Shown here: positions 1-9,700 of the stretch, piece after piece
Numbering within the stretch: the stretch's first letter is position 1
How the letters are laid out: each line of letters opens with the position of its first letter
From: Dyella_A sp035685805
GTDB taxonomy: Bacteria; Pseudomonadota; Gammaproteobacteria; Xanthomonadales; Rhodanobacteraceae
DNA length: 64,000 nucleotides
Reading direction: 5' to 3'
Assembly: GCF_035685805.1 (NCBI RefSeq)
Contig: NZ_DASSAB010000043.1
Coordinates: 62,001 to 126,000 of the forward strand
Program-made: the position numbers and the translations under genes
The notes under the pieces: generated by a model
What the model saw: the letters and a program-made list of their open reading frames with translations, nothing else
Database searches by the model: none
What the model was told of the DNA's origin: nothing

Positions 1-105
1 CCTGCCGGCGCCGGATCTGCCCCGGCCAGCGCCCTGCCCGTAACGTCCCACCGTAGGTCCGGCCCATAGCGTCCTACCCATTACTTCCCACTCATGGAGC
101 GTGCC

Positions 106-573
106 ATGACCGAAATCCAGCGACTCAGCCTCACCCTGACCCAGGAGAGCGACTACGTGTTCCGCATCGCCTTCGACGACAGCGAGATCCCCGAGCTGAT
201 CACTGACGAGAGCGCTCCGCTGGGAGGTGACCGCGGGCCCAACCCGTCGCGATTGCTGCTGGCGGCAGTGGCCAATTGCCTCAGCGCGTCGCTGCTGTTC
301 TCGCTGCGCAAGTTCAGGAACACGCCCGGCACGCTGGTGACCCACGCCGAGGCCGAACTCTCCCGCAACGCGGAAGGCCGGCTGCGGGTAGGGCAGATGA
401 CGGTGACGCTGGAACTGCCGGAGGCCGCGGGGGAGTACCACCAGATCGAGCGTCTGCTGCAGCAGTTCGAGCAGTTCTGCGTGGTCACCGAAAGCGTGCG
501 AGCGGGCATCCCGGTAGCCGTTCGCGTGCGTGACACCCAGGGTGCGTTGCTGCACCAGAGTGCGCCGGCCTAG
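106..573 (+). CDS. OsmC/Ohr-like peroxiredoxin family protein
   Basis: A 155-residue protein of the OsmC family, whose members reduce organic or inorganic peroxides with a pair of cysteines. The central helix reads GPNPSRLLLAAVANCLSASL, with the first cysteine at 58, and the second cysteine lies in FCVVTESVRAGIPV at 125. Both positions match the family pattern. I chose the ATG at 106 because GGAGCG lies just before it; the ATG at 94 would place that motif inside the gene. The substrate cannot be told from sequence, and many OsmC-like proteins of this shorter type have no proven peroxidase activity. Its neighbours are stress proteins, which fits a role in oxidative defence. Confidence 0.85.
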   Translation: MTEIQRLSLTLTQESDYVFRIAFDDSEIPELITDESAPLGGDRGPNPSRLLLAAVANCLSASLLFSLRKFRNTPGTLVTHAEAELSRNAEGRLRVGQMTVTLELPEAAGEYHQIERLLQQFEQFCVVTESVRAGIPVAVRVRDTQGALLHQSAPA

Positions 574-3107
574 CGCGGACGTCGCTGCGTCGCGCGATGC
601 ACGGCGGCGAGCCACAGCACGATCAGCCCCAGCAGCGCCGCAGCGTGAACGAAGGTGTCGGGCGCGGGCAGCGCCAGACCCATCACGCGGCGCAGGAACG
701 GCACCACGATGACCACGGCCAGCAGCCCCAGCACGGCCGCCAGCATGCGGCCGAGCCAGGGGTTGCGCGCGTCGCCGCGGGCGCGCTGGCGGTTGGCCAG
801 GGTCAGCGCGAAGACGCCGCCCACCAGCGCCGCGAACACTGCCGTGCGTGCCTGGCCAAGCGCATCGCCGCGACCGAGCAGCAGCCCATAGCCGGCCAGC
901 AGCACGGCGGCCACGCCGCATCCCTGCACGATGCCGGCGAGCAGGTTGCGCCAGGCGAACGGCGAGTCGTGCGGATCGCGCGGCGGGCGCTGCATCAGGT
1001 CGGCGGCGGCGGGCTCGGCCTCGAACACCACCGAGCAGGCCGGGTCGATCAGCAGCTCCAGCAGCATGATGTTGACCGGCATCATCACCAGCGGCCAGTG
1101 CGCGAGCGTGGGCACCAGCGCCAGCGCGATCACCGGCACATGCACGGCGAACACGAACCGGGTGGCGCGGGTGATGTTGGCGTAGATGCGCCGGCCCTGG
1201 CCGATCGCCGCCACGATGCTGGCGAAGCTGTCGTCCAGCAGCACCAGCGCGGCGGCCTCGCGCGCCACGTCGGTGCCGCGTTCCCCCATCGCGATGCCGA
1301 CATCGGCGGCCTTGAGCGCGGGCGCGTCGTTGACCCCATCACCGGTCATCGCGACCACGCAATCGCCGTGGCGCAGTTGCTGCACCAGCCGCAGCTTCTG
1401 CACCGGCTGCACGCGGGCGCATACATCTACCGTATCCAGCCGCGCACGCAGGGCCGCATTGTCCAGTGCATCGATCTCGGCACCGGTGAGTACCTGCGGC
1501 TCCCCGGTCAGCCCGACCTGCCGTGCGATCGCCCGGGCGGTGGCCGGGTGATCACCGGTAAGCATGATCACGCGCACGCCGGCGGCGCGACACTGGGCGA
1601 GCGCCGCCGGCACCTCCGGCCGCGGTGGGTCGATCAGGCCGATCAGGCCGAGAAACACGAAATCGAAGTCGTGCTGGCTGGCAGGCCACGCGCCCGTGCT
1701 CCCGGCGCGCCAGCTGCCGCGCGCTACGCCCAGCACACGCAGTCCTCGCTCGGCCATTGCGCGCACCTGCGCCTGAATCGCCAGCCGCGCCGCCTCGGAC
1801 AGGTGGCAAAGGTCGGCAACCGCCTCGGGCGCACCCTTGGTCGCCAGCAGGTGGCGATCCGGCGCGTGATGCGGATAAACGCGGGTCATCGCGAGGATTT
1901 CCGGTGACAGGCCGTATTCGATCTCCGGCCGAAGCTCCGCGTGCAGGTGCCCGGTGCCCTGCAGCCAGCGTTGCCCGGTGGCCTGGATCGCCCGCTCCAT
2001 CGGGTCGAACGCGTCCGGTGGCGTGGCCAGCACGGCAAACTCGAGCAGGCTGTGGAAGCGTTCGGGCAGCTCGGGCGCCTGCATCGCGCCAAAGTGGTCG
2101 CCGTCGACGGCCAGCTCGGCCACGCGCATCCGGTTCTGGGTGAGCGTGCCGGTCTTGTCCACGGCCAGTACCGAGATCGCGCCCAGCGTCTCCACCGCGC
2201 TCATGCGTCGGGACAGCACGTTCTGCCGGGCGATGCGCCAGGCGCCCAGCGCGAGGAACACCGTGAGGATCACCGGGATCTCCTCCGGCAGCACCGCCAT
2301 GCTCAGCGCGACACCGGCCAGCACGCTTTCCAGCAGGCTGTGGCCGTCCCACAGCCAGGCCAGCAGGCAGTACCCGATGGCAAGGGCCAGGCCGCTGACG
2401 GTGAGCAGGCGGATCAGCCGGCGCGAAGCGCGCTGCAGGCCGGACGTGGCGGTATCGGTGGCGGCCAGCGACTGGCCGATGGCGCCGACCGCCGTGGCGG
2501 CGCCGGTGCACAGCACCTCGGCCACGCCGCGGCCGCGGGTCACCACGGTACTGGCGAACACGCTTCCGGCCGAGCGGCCCGGCAGTTTGCTCACCGGCAC
2601 GGGCTCGCCGGTGAGCAGCGATTCGTCCACGTCGAGCTGGCCCTCGAGCAGGCAGGCATCGGCGGCGACCCGGTCGCCCTCGCGCAGCACCAGCAGATCG
2701 CCCACGACGACTTCCACGCCCGGTACGCGCTGTTCGATGCCGTCGCGGATCACCAGCGCACGCGGCGCGGACAGCTCGCGCAGCGCCTCCAGTGCACGCT
2801 GGGTCTTTCGCTGCTGTGCCAGCGTGATGCCGATCACCACGAATACCGACGCCAGCAGGAACATCGCCTCGGCGCGGTCGCCCAGTGCCAGGTAGATGCC
2901 GCCGGCCACCAGCAGCATCACGAACATCGGCTCGGCCACCACGCCCGCGGCGGTACGCCACCACGGCGTGTGCTGGCCGCCGGGCAAGACGTTCGGGCCG
3001 TCGGCGGCCAGCCGTCGGGCGGCCTCGTCCCGGCTCAGGCCTGCTCGACTGGTGGCATCCGTGGCGGCACCTGTGCGCCCAGCGGCCTGCACCTGCGGAT
3101 CGTCCAC
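570..3107 (-). CDS. Cation-transporting P-type ATPase (P2-like)
   Basis: An 845-residue P-type ATPase that should couple ATP hydrolysis to cation movement across the inner membrane. It has the N-terminal cation ATPase segment (AGLSRDEAARRLAADGPN), the actuator loop LDVDESLLTGEPVPV, PEEIPV in M4, the phosphorylation motif DKTGTLT with Asp near 317, the hinge TGDGVNDAPALK, and C-terminal membrane helices. PEEIP instead of PEGLP, and VNIMLLELLIDP in M6, set it apart from classical Ca2+ pumps, so the ion is unknown. I place the start at the GTG at 3107. A GAGG sequence there overlaps the stop codon of the upstream usp gene, so the two genes look translationally coupled. Longer open sequence upstream runs through usp and looks non-coding. 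Confidence 0.9.
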   Translation of the reverse strand: MDDPQVQAAGRTGAATDATSRAGLSRDEAARRLAADGPNVLPGGQHTPWWRTAAGVVAEPMFVMLLVAGGIYLALGDRAEAMFLLASVFVVIGITLAQQRKTQRALEALRELSAPRALVIRDGIEQRVPGVEVVVGDLLVLREGDRVAADACLLEGQLDVDESLLTGEPVPVSKLPGRSAGSVFASTVVTRGRGVAEVLCTGAATAVGAIGQSLAATDTATSGLQRASRRLIRLLTVSGLALAIGYCLLAWLWDGHSLLESVLAGVALSMAVLPEEIPVILTVFLALGAWRIARQNVLSRRMSAVETLGAISVLAVDKTGTLTQNRMRVAELAVDGDHFGAMQAPELPERFHSLLEFAVLATPPDAFDPMERAIQATGQRWLQGTGHLHAELRPEIEYGLSPEILAMTRVYPHHAPDRHLLATKGAPEAVADLCHLSEAARLAIQAQVRAMAERGLRVLGVARGSWRAGSTGAWPASQHDFDFVFLGLIGLIDPPRPEVPAALAQCRAAGVRVIMLTGDHPATARAIARQVGLTGEPQVLTGAEIDALDNAALRARLDTVDVCARVQPVQKLRLVQQLRHGDCVVAMTGDGVNDAPALKAADVGIAMGERGTDVAREAAALVLLDDSFASIVAAIGQGRRIYANITRATRFVFAVHVPVIALALVPTLAHWPLVMMPVNIMLLELLIDPACSVVFEAEPAAADLMQRPPRDPHDSPFAWRNLLAGIVQGCGVAAVLLAGYGLLLGRGDALGQARTAVFAALVGGVFALTLANRQRARGDARNPWLGRMLAAVLGLLAVVIVVPFLRRVMGLALPAPDTFVHAAALLGLIVLWLAAVHRATQRRPR

Positions 3108-3115
3108 GCGTGGCC

Positions 3116-3553
3116 TCAGCGGCAGACCAGCACCGGGATTTCCGACTGCAGCAGCACCTTGTGCGTCTCGCTGCCCAGCAGCAGTCGATTGAGACCGCGC
3201 CAGCCGTGTGACGCCATCACGATCAGGTCGCACGACTTCTCGGTGGCGGTGCGCACGATCGCCTTGTACGGACAGTCGTCCAGCACGTAGCTGCTGTCGC
3301 AACTGACCCCCGCGGCGGCGGCACGGTCACGCACCTGCGCGAGGTAGCGCTCGGCCTGGGCAATCGACTCCTGGGTGTAGGAGAGCTCGGTCGCCGCCAG
3401 TGCCTCGGCCAGGTAGGACACGGTGTGGAAGGGCATGACCACGTGCAGCGCGTGGATGCGCGCGTGGCTGATGCGGGCCAGCTCGATCGCTGTCTGCGCG
3501 GCGCGCAGCGACAGCTCTGAACCATCGGTGGGAACCAGCAGGTGCTTGAACAT
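3116..3553 (-). CDS. Universal stress protein UspA family
   Basis: A 145-residue single-domain universal stress protein. It opens with FKHLLVPTDGSELS and ends with the nucleotide-loop pattern IVMASHGWRGLNRLLLGSETHKVL, the G-2x-G-9x-G-(S/T) signature of ATP-binding Usp proteins. The ATG at 3553 is preceded by GGAG seven bases upstream; a longer frame from 3589 lacks such a site. It is the first gene of a probable two-gene unit with the P-type ATPase and is divergent from another usp gene at 3699. The shared intergenic region holds an FNR/CRP-like palindrome, so induction by low oxygen or energy stress is plausible. Confidence 0.92.
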   Translation of the reverse strand: MFKHLLVPTDGSELSLRAAQTAIELARISHARIHALHVVMPFHTVSYLAEALAATELSYTQESIAQAERYLAQVRDRAAAAGVSCDSSYVLDDCPYKAIVRTATEKSCDLIVMASHGWRGLNRLLLGSETHKVLLQSEIPVLVCR

Positions 3554-3611
3554 GACGGACTCCGACGGCAGCGCAAGGCGCCGGCCCATGCTGCGCGCCG
3601 ACCGTCTGTAC

Positions 3612-3633
3612 CGCCTTGACCGCGGTCAAGGCG
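3612..3633. promoter_or_regulatory. FNR/CRP-family-like operator, perfect 22-bp palindrome
   Basis: A perfect 22-base inverted repeat whose core is TTGAC-CGCG-GTCAA, close to the FNR/ANR-type box TTGAT-N4-ATCAA. It lies between two divergent usp genes. On the plus strand a CATAAT hexamer at 3651-3656 would put the transcription start near 3663, so the palindrome centre falls at about -41, the usual place for a class II activator site. On the minus strand only a weak -10 (CAGCAT, 3593-3588) is seen at a similar distance. The regulator's identity is inferred. Confidence 0.6.
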
Positions 3634-3650
3634 CTCGGCGCCGGCCCGAG

Positions 3651-3656
3651 CATAAT
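3651..3656 (+). promoter_or_regulatory. Candidate -10 element for the plus-strand usp gene
   Basis: CATAAT, five of six matches to the sigma-70 -10 consensus, 17 bases downstream of the palindrome ending at 3633. No good -35 element is seen at the normal distance apart from the palindrome itself, as expected for an activator-dependent promoter. Confidence 0.45.
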
Positions 3657-3698
3657 TGGCCCATCAGCGGCATCAGCGGCATCAACGGGGAGGGCGAC

Positions 3699-4499
3699 AT
3701 GTTCGATCTCGTCATCAATGTCGAGCGCGTCGGCGAGGACGCGCCGTCCACGATCCTTGGCCTGGCCACGGCGCAGCGGCTGGGCGCCTTCGCCACCGGC
3801 ATCCACGTGGTGGCGGTGTACCCGCCGATCATGACCCTGCCCGAGGCGATGACCCTGCTCGACACCGAGGAGCGCGCCGCGCTGGCTCACGCCGGCTGGT
3901 GGAAGGAGCTGTGCCGGCGCTACGGGGTGCGCGGGGAGTGGGAAGTGATCCGCGGGAGCTACGTGCCGATCCTGGCCAAGCGCTCGCGGCTGGCGCAGTT
4001 CGTGGTCACCGAGCTGCCGGTGAGCAATCCCGATTCGCCGATCGGCTTCGACAACATCACCCGCGCGCTGTTCGGCGACGCCGCGCCGATGCTGCTGGTG
4101 CCGGAGACCTGCACCGGTTCCTCGCAGCTGGAGCACGTACTGATCGCCTGGAACGGTTCGGCCGAGTCGGCCAGCGCGGTGCGCGCGGCGCTCCCGCTGC
4201 TGCAGCAGGCCGCCGCGGTGCACGTGCTCGACGGCGAGCCGGAGGGGCTGCCGGGGCTGGCGCCGCCGCGGCTGGCGCTGCAGCCCTGGCTCGCGCGTCA
4301 CGGGGTGGAAGTGACGTGGGAGTCGTTCGAGTCGCCGGCGCACACCGGCAAGGCGTTGCTGGACAAGGCCCGCGCCCTCGACGCACAACTGCTGGTGATG
4401 GGCGCCTGGGGCCGCTCGCGGCTCAGCGAACTGGTGCTGGGCGGCGCCACCCGGCACGTGCTGGAACACGCGCACCTGCCGTTGTTGATGGCGCACTGA
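3699..4499 (+). CDS. Universal stress protein, long two-part form
   Basis: A 266-residue UspA-family protein. The C-terminal half has a clear Usp fold, with HVLIAWNGSAESASAVRAAL followed by LVMGAWGRSRLSELVLGGATRHVL, including the glycine-rich nucleotide loop. The N-terminal half (MFDLVINVERVG...) is divergent, as in tandem Usp proteins where one domain has lost ATP-binding residues. The ATG at 3699 is preceded by GGGGAGGG at 3687. It is transcribed away from the first usp gene, with the palindrome and a CATAAT hexamer upstream, so it probably responds to the same signal. Confidence 0.88.
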   Translation: MFDLVINVERVGEDAPSTILGLATAQRLGAFATGIHVVAVYPPIMTLPEAMTLLDTEERAALAHAGWWKELCRRYGVRGEWEVIRGSYVPILAKRSRLAQFVVTELPVSNPDSPIGFDNITRALFGDAAPMLLVPETCTGSSQLEHVLIAWNGSAESASAVRAALPLLQQAAAVHVLDGEPEGLPGLAPPRLALQPWLARHGVEVTWESFESPAHTGKALLDKARALDAQLLVMGAWGRSRLSELVLGGATRHVLEHAHLPLLMAH

Positions 4500-4526
4500 G
4501 TACCCCGCGCCGCAGCGGGCGCCGGG

Positions 4527-5294
4527 TCAGGGACCGAGCGGCGCGGGCAGGGCGGTGCGGTCGGCGCCAGTGATCGCCGCCGCGGTCGAATCGTCACAGG
4601 AGCCGAGGGTCGGTGCATGCTCCAGGAACTGCCGGTCGGGGTAATAGGCAAACACCACCGAGCGTTCGCGGATCGCGTCAATCAACGGCCGCGCCACCGC
4701 GGAACGCACGGCGGGGCAGCCCCAGCTGCGCCCGATGCGGCCCTGGCTCCTCGCAAACGCGGGGCTGACGTAGCTGGCGCCGTGGATCACGATCGCCCGG
4801 CTTTGTGCGTTCGCGTTGAACGGACCGTCCACTCCGCGCAGGCGCAGCGAATAGCCGTTGTGCCCCTGGTAGGTGCCCTCGGTGACGAAGGTGCCGAGAC
4901 TGGACATCAAACTGCCCGGACGATTGGAAAAGTGCTCCGGCACGTTGCCGCCGCTGTTGCGCCCGTGCGCCACCCACTCGCGGAAAAGCAGCGTGCGGTG
5001 TTGCAGGTCGAACACCCACAGGCGCTGCTCGGTCGACGGCAGCGAGTAGTCGATCACGCTCAGCGTGCGTGCCGGCATCGCCCGCTGCACGCACTGCAGC
5101 GCACGCGTCGCCAAGGCGATCACGCGCGGGTTGGCGGCCGGTGCGGCACGCGACAGCGCCTGCGCCAGCTCGGTGGCGGCAGGGCCGACTGGCTCCGCTC
5201 GCGCGGTCGCCGGCCACGCCCAGGGCACGGCGGCAAGGATCAAGGCCAAGGGGAACACGCGACGCACGACCGTGCGAGGAGAGAATGCCGACAT
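4527..5294 (-). CDS. Murein L,D-transpeptidase catalytic domain family protein
   Basis: A 255-residue exported protein of the YkuD_2 type. An N-terminal arginine/hydrophobic stretch ending near ATARA looks like a signal peptide. The catalytic region carries HGASYVSP with His 171 and the SWGCPAV motif with Cys 193, the nucleophile expected to form 3-3 cross-links or anchor lipoprotein to peptidoglycan in the periplasm. No good ribosome site precedes the first ATG, so the start could be the nearby GTG within PRTVVRR. The next gene upstream on the same strand is a second L,D-transpeptidase, 120 bases away. Confidence 0.85.
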   Translation of the reverse strand: MSAFSPRTVVRRVFPLALILAAVPWAWPATARAEPVGPAATELAQALSRAAPAANPRVIALATRALQCVQRAMPARTLSVIDYSLPSTEQRLWVFDLQHRTLLFREWVAHGRNSGGNVPEHFSNRPGSLMSSLGTFVTEGTYQGHNGYSLRLRGVDGPFNANAQSRAIVIHGASYVSPAFARSQGRIGRSWGCPAVRSAVARPLIDAIRERSVVFAYYPDRQFLEHAPTLGSCDDSTAAAITGADRTALPAPLGP

Positions 5295-5414
5295 GCGGGG
5301 AACGCCTACGGGCGGTGGCGACGGAAAAGTCCGGAGTCTCGGCCAGTCAGGCTGAACCGATTGTCAGCAAAACCTGAACGTGTTCAACCGGTTCCGCATC
5401 CCGGGCGCACCCGC

Positions 5415-6413
5415 TCATTTCTGCGTCGGCGTCGCCGGCTCCGACTGCAGCAGCGCGGCGTACGGCTGGCGGGGGTTGCCGCCCATGCCCGGCAGGTCGG
5501 TCACCAGCACGGTGGAGCCGGGCACCAGCGCCGTGCGCAGGTGCTGTCCGAACGGTTCGGGCACGCGCAGTCGCGCCGCCATTTCGCGCGGCTCCGGCAC
5601 CGCGCCGGCACCCAGGATGCGATAGGCCGTCCAGCGCGGCAGTGCCTGGGTCACGGCCGACTCCGCCGCCGGCGTGGCTGGCGCGTTCATCAGATACAGC
5701 ACCGTACCGATCGGCGCGTCACCGACCGGCGGATCGATTGGCGAGCGAGCCAGCAGCAGTCCGCCGCGCAGCACGTAGGCGGTACGGTCGCGGGTGCTCA
5801 CCACCACGCTGACGGGGCCGCCGGCAGTCAGCAGGTCGGCGGCGGTATCGTCGGCGCCGGCGGGCATCGGCTGACCGGCCAGGTCGATCGGTGCCACTGC
5901 GGCAGGGTGGGTGATGCCGGCCGGCGACACGCGCGCGTCGGCCACCACCACGATGCCCCCACGCTGAGTGACGCCGTACAGCTTCTCGGCGAAACCCTGC
6001 GGCAGCCGCACACATCCGTGCGAGGCCGGGCGGCCCGGCAGCACGCCGCCGTGCAGGGCGATGCCGTCCCAGGTCAGCCGCTGCATGAATGGCATCGGCG
6101 CATCGTCGTACAGCGTGGACCGGTGCTCGCGCGCCTTCTGCAGGATGCTGTAGACGCCCGGCGGTGTCTCGTGTCCCTCGCGTCCCGAACTCACCGGGGA
6201 CGCGCCGATGGCCACGCCGTTGCGGTAAACGTAGATGCTCTGCTCGTCGAGGCTGACCACGACCACGACCGGGCCGTCGGGTGCGATTTCCGGATGCCAG
6301 AAATAACCCGCCGGCTCGCTTGCGCCCACCGCCAGGGCGATCGCCTGCAGCGCGATCGTGAGGGCGAGGCCGCAGACGTGCCGGCGGCGGGCGAAGGGGC
6401 GAATGCGGTGCAT
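5415..6413 (-). CDS. L,D-transpeptidase (YkuD) with a degenerate second domain
   Basis: A 332-residue secreted protein. After a short signal-like N-terminus the classical YkuD domain spans about residues 45-155: HETPPGVYSI, LHGGVLPG with His 121, and ASHGCVRLP with His 132 and Cys 134. A second stretch from about residue 190 (VSVVVSTRDRTAYVLRGG, then GDAPIGTVLYLM) repeats the opening strands of the fold but has no His or Cys motif, so it looks like a decayed duplicate that may bind substrate. It likely modifies peptidoglycan in the periplasm. The start ATG has no obvious Shine-Dalgarno sequence. Confidence 0.85.
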   Translation of the reverse strand: MHRIRPFARRRHVCGLALTIALQAIALAVGASEPAGYFWHPEIAPDGPVVVVVSLDEQSIYVYRNGVAIGASPVSSGREGHETPPGVYSILQKAREHRSTLYDDAPMPFMQRLTWDGIALHGGVLPGRPASHGCVRLPQGFAEKLYGVTQRGGIVVVADARVSPAGITHPAAVAPIDLAGQPMPAGADDTAADLLTAGGPVSVVVSTRDRTAYVLRGGLLLARSPIDPPVGDAPIGTVLYLMNAPATPAAESAVTQALPRWTAYRILGAGAVPEPREMAARLRVPEPFGQHLRTALVPGSTVLVTDLPGMGGNPRQPYAALLQSEPATPTQK

Positions 6414-6716
6414 GGTCGTGGCGAAATGGATGGGGGCAGGGCATGTCGATCATCGCGCCGCCCTGCCATGGCGGCAATGCGGCAATGCGGCGGTGCCGGC
6501 TGTCCGCCGGGATCCCCGCCAAGCGTATGATTCAGACGTGCGCGGACCGGATACCGCGCGTTCGTTCAAGTGCCACCCGGGGATGACGATAAGTTGCGAG
6601 GACGAGGCGGGCGCGCGCTGTCGCGGCGTCCGGGCCTTCGCGCAGGCTGCAGCCGGCCAGCAGCACAGGCCGGGATGAAAGGCGACGAGATTTAACAGGC
6701 ACGCAGGGCGGTCGAC
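6414..6716. other. Intergenic region between divergent genes
   Basis: 303 bases between the divergent L,D-transpeptidase and the large cyclic-di-GMP gene. It must hold both promoters. I see no clear -35/-10 pair, terminator or conserved repeat in it. Confidence 0.4.
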
Positions 6717-9700
6717 GTGGAATCCGGCGAAGAGGTAGCAGGGATCGACAAGGCAACGACATCGGGCCAGCAGGCGGCCAGTGGCGGCGAACTGCGCTCG
6801 CGCTTTTACCTGAGCGTGGCCGAGACGCTGTCGCTGCTGCACACCGCGCCCGGCTACGACCGCCAGCGGGCCATGGCCGACGTGGCGCGCATCCTCGCCG
6901 CGACGATGGCGTTGCCGCTGGTGTGGATCGGCCGGCTCGCGCCGGACGAGGACGAGGTGCGGGTGCTGGCGGCCTCGGGTCCGTCGGCCGACTACGCAAA
7001 CCGCCTGCGCGTGAGCCGTCGCCCCGAGCATCCCACGGGCCGTGGACCGATGGGTGTGGCCCTGCGCAGCGAGGCCTCGCAGGCCATGTCGATCGACGCG
7101 CCGGAGTTCGCACCGTGGCGCGAGGCTGCGCACGAGCAGGGTTTCACTGCCTGCATCGCTGCGGCGTCGGCGACCCGCGACGGCGGTCGCGTCACGCTGG
7201 CTGCCTATGCCGGCGCGGGCACGGCCACGCTGGGGGAGGACCTGCTCGACTGGGCCCAGCGCCTGGCCGATGAGCTGGCACGCTTCTGGGACCACCAGGC
7301 ACTGGTCGAGCGCGATGCCCGCATGGCGCGTTATCGCGACGCCCAGCGCACCATCCAGCGCGCGCTGCTGGACCAGCCCGATCCGGACGGCGTGTATCGC
7401 ACGCTGGCGCAGTCGCTGGTGGATATTGCCGGCGCCGCCGCGGTGGACGTGCATGCAGCCGACGCCGCCGGCGAGAGCCTGCGCCGGGTCGCGCTGGCCG
7501 GCCCGATGGCTGACGCGATGGAGGCACTGTCGTCTTCCAGTCGACCCGAGCCACGGCTCGGCTTGCCCGTTCCGCGGGAGGCCTTGCAGCGGCGCGAGCG
7601 ACAGATCCGCATACGTCCCCGTGACCAGCAGGACATGTCGCCGCTGTGGCGGGCCGAGCCGCTGGTGCAGATCGGCGCGCTCGGCTGCTGGCCGATCATG
7701 CCCGCGCCGGACGGCAAGCCCGGCGATCGCCAGGTGCCGGTCGGCGTGTTCGTGGTGGTCAGCCGCGAGCAAGACATCTTCGACGACGAGCTGTGCCGCC
7801 TGCTCGACGAACTGGCCGACGCCGCCGGACTGGCCCTGCGCCAGCACGAGCGCCGCCGTGCGTTGCTGGAGGAACAGCAGCGGCAGACCTACCTGGCGCT
7901 GCACGATGCCCTCACCGGGCTGCCCAACCGGCGTGCACTGGACATGCACCTGGAGTGCGCCATCGGTCGCGCCGAGCGCAGCGAGCGGCTGGTCGCGGCA
8001 GGCATGCTCGACCTCGACGACCTCAAGCCGATCAACGACCGCTACGGCCATGCCGTCGGCGATCGCCTGCTGATCGAAGTGGGCCAGCGCCTGAAGCATG
8101 CGTTGCGCCCGGAAGACTACGTAGCCCGACTCGGCGGGGACGAGTTCGTGCTGGTGTGCGAGGGGCTGCATGGCGAACACGAGCTCGATCCGCTGCTGGA
8201 GCGGGTCTGGCGGGCGCTGCGCGAGCCGGTGCGGATCGATGGCGCCAGTTTCCAGTTGGCCGCAAGCCTGGGCATCGCGCTGTTCCCCAACCACGGCAGC
8301 GGCAGTGGCGAGCAGTTGCTGCGACGCGCCGACCAGGCCATGTACCAGGTCAAGGCGCGCAAGCGCCAGCGCGATCGCTGGTGGTCGTTGCCGCTGGCAG
8401 CCGGGGAAACGCCGCTGTTGCCCGAGTACAGCGGCCGTGGTCAGCCGCCTTACGGCGAGGCCGCGACCGAGGTACTGCAGGCCTGGTCCCGCCTGGCGCG
8501 GCCGCACCTGCCGGCGCTGGTCGAGGGGTTCCGTGGCGAGCTGCACGCACACGAGGGGGTGGCCCGGCTGTTTGCGGTGCTGCCGGCCAGCGCGCACGAG
8601 AAGATGCAGGAGCGGCTGGTCCGCCACCTCGAGATGCTGATCAGCCCCGCGCTGGACTCGGACAGCCACCGCGCCTACGCCACCCGCGCCGGGCGCTTCC
8701 ACGCCGCCACCGGCGTGGAGGAGGTGTGGCTGCTGGAGGCGATCGAGCGGCTGCGCGACCTGATCGCCGGCATGCTCGGCGACCTGTCCGCGCGCGATCG
8801 CCGTCCGCTCAGCATCGTGCTGCAGCGGCTCCGGCTGGAGCGGCAGTGGCAGCTCGAAAGCATGCGCGAGCTCCAGCGCGAGCGGGTCGCGCTGCTGGCC
8901 CGACTCAACGCCCTGGCGTGGTCGGCCGAGGGCTACCTGGAGCTGATCCAGGGCGTGGTCGATGCGCTGGCCGGACACCAGGAAATCACCTCGTGCGCGG
9001 TCGGTCGCCCGGACGATACGGGCCAGCTCACCTACGAGGCGGTGGGCGGCGAATCGTTCGCGCAGTATCTGCGTGCTCTGGCGAGCGGCGATGCGGCCCC
9101 GATCCGGGTGACCGCCGACTCGCCCGAAGGCGCCGGCCCGAGCGGCCGGGCGTGGCGGACCGGCACCGTGCAGCGCTGTGCCCACTACGGCAGCGATCCG
9201 GCCATGATCAGCTGGGCCGCGCAGACGTTGCCGCTGGGCATCACGTCCAGCGTGGCGATTCCGCTGTGCCCGCTGCCCCCGACGCCGTCGGCGGTGCTGA
9301 CTCTCTACAGCTCCTACGCCGGCGGCCTGCAGAGCGAGGACCAGCAGGCCTTCGTGGCCCAGCTGAAGAACCTGCTCGATCTCGCGCTGGCCCGGCTCGC
9401 GCCACCGCGCCCCGGCGCCGAGCTGCTGCCTTTCTTCGTGCGCGAGCGCTGGCGCGCGCTGATCGCCGGTGACGCGCTGCAGGTGTACTACCAGCCGGTG
9501 GTGCGCCTGGCCGACGCCAGTGTGAGTGAACTGGAGGCGCTGGCGCGGGTGCGCGACGACGATGGCCGCTTGCTGCTGCCGGGGCGGTTCCTGCCGGCGC
9601 TGGGCGACGACGACCTGGTGGTGCTGTTCCGCCAGGTGCTGGCCCAGGCTGCCGCCCAGCGGCAGACGCTGGCGGCGGGAGGGCGCGCGCTGGACCTGTC

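Noticed and set aside
1941..3290. Long plus-strand frame antisense to the P-type ATPase
   Set aside because: Composition is shadow-like, with no motif and no ribosome site, whereas the ATPase on the other strand has every family motif.
5364..5376. TGAACGTGTTCA near-palindrome between the two L,D-transpeptidase genes
   Set aside because: The centre breaks the symmetry, it lies within a short gap between same-strand genes, and I can link it to no regulator.
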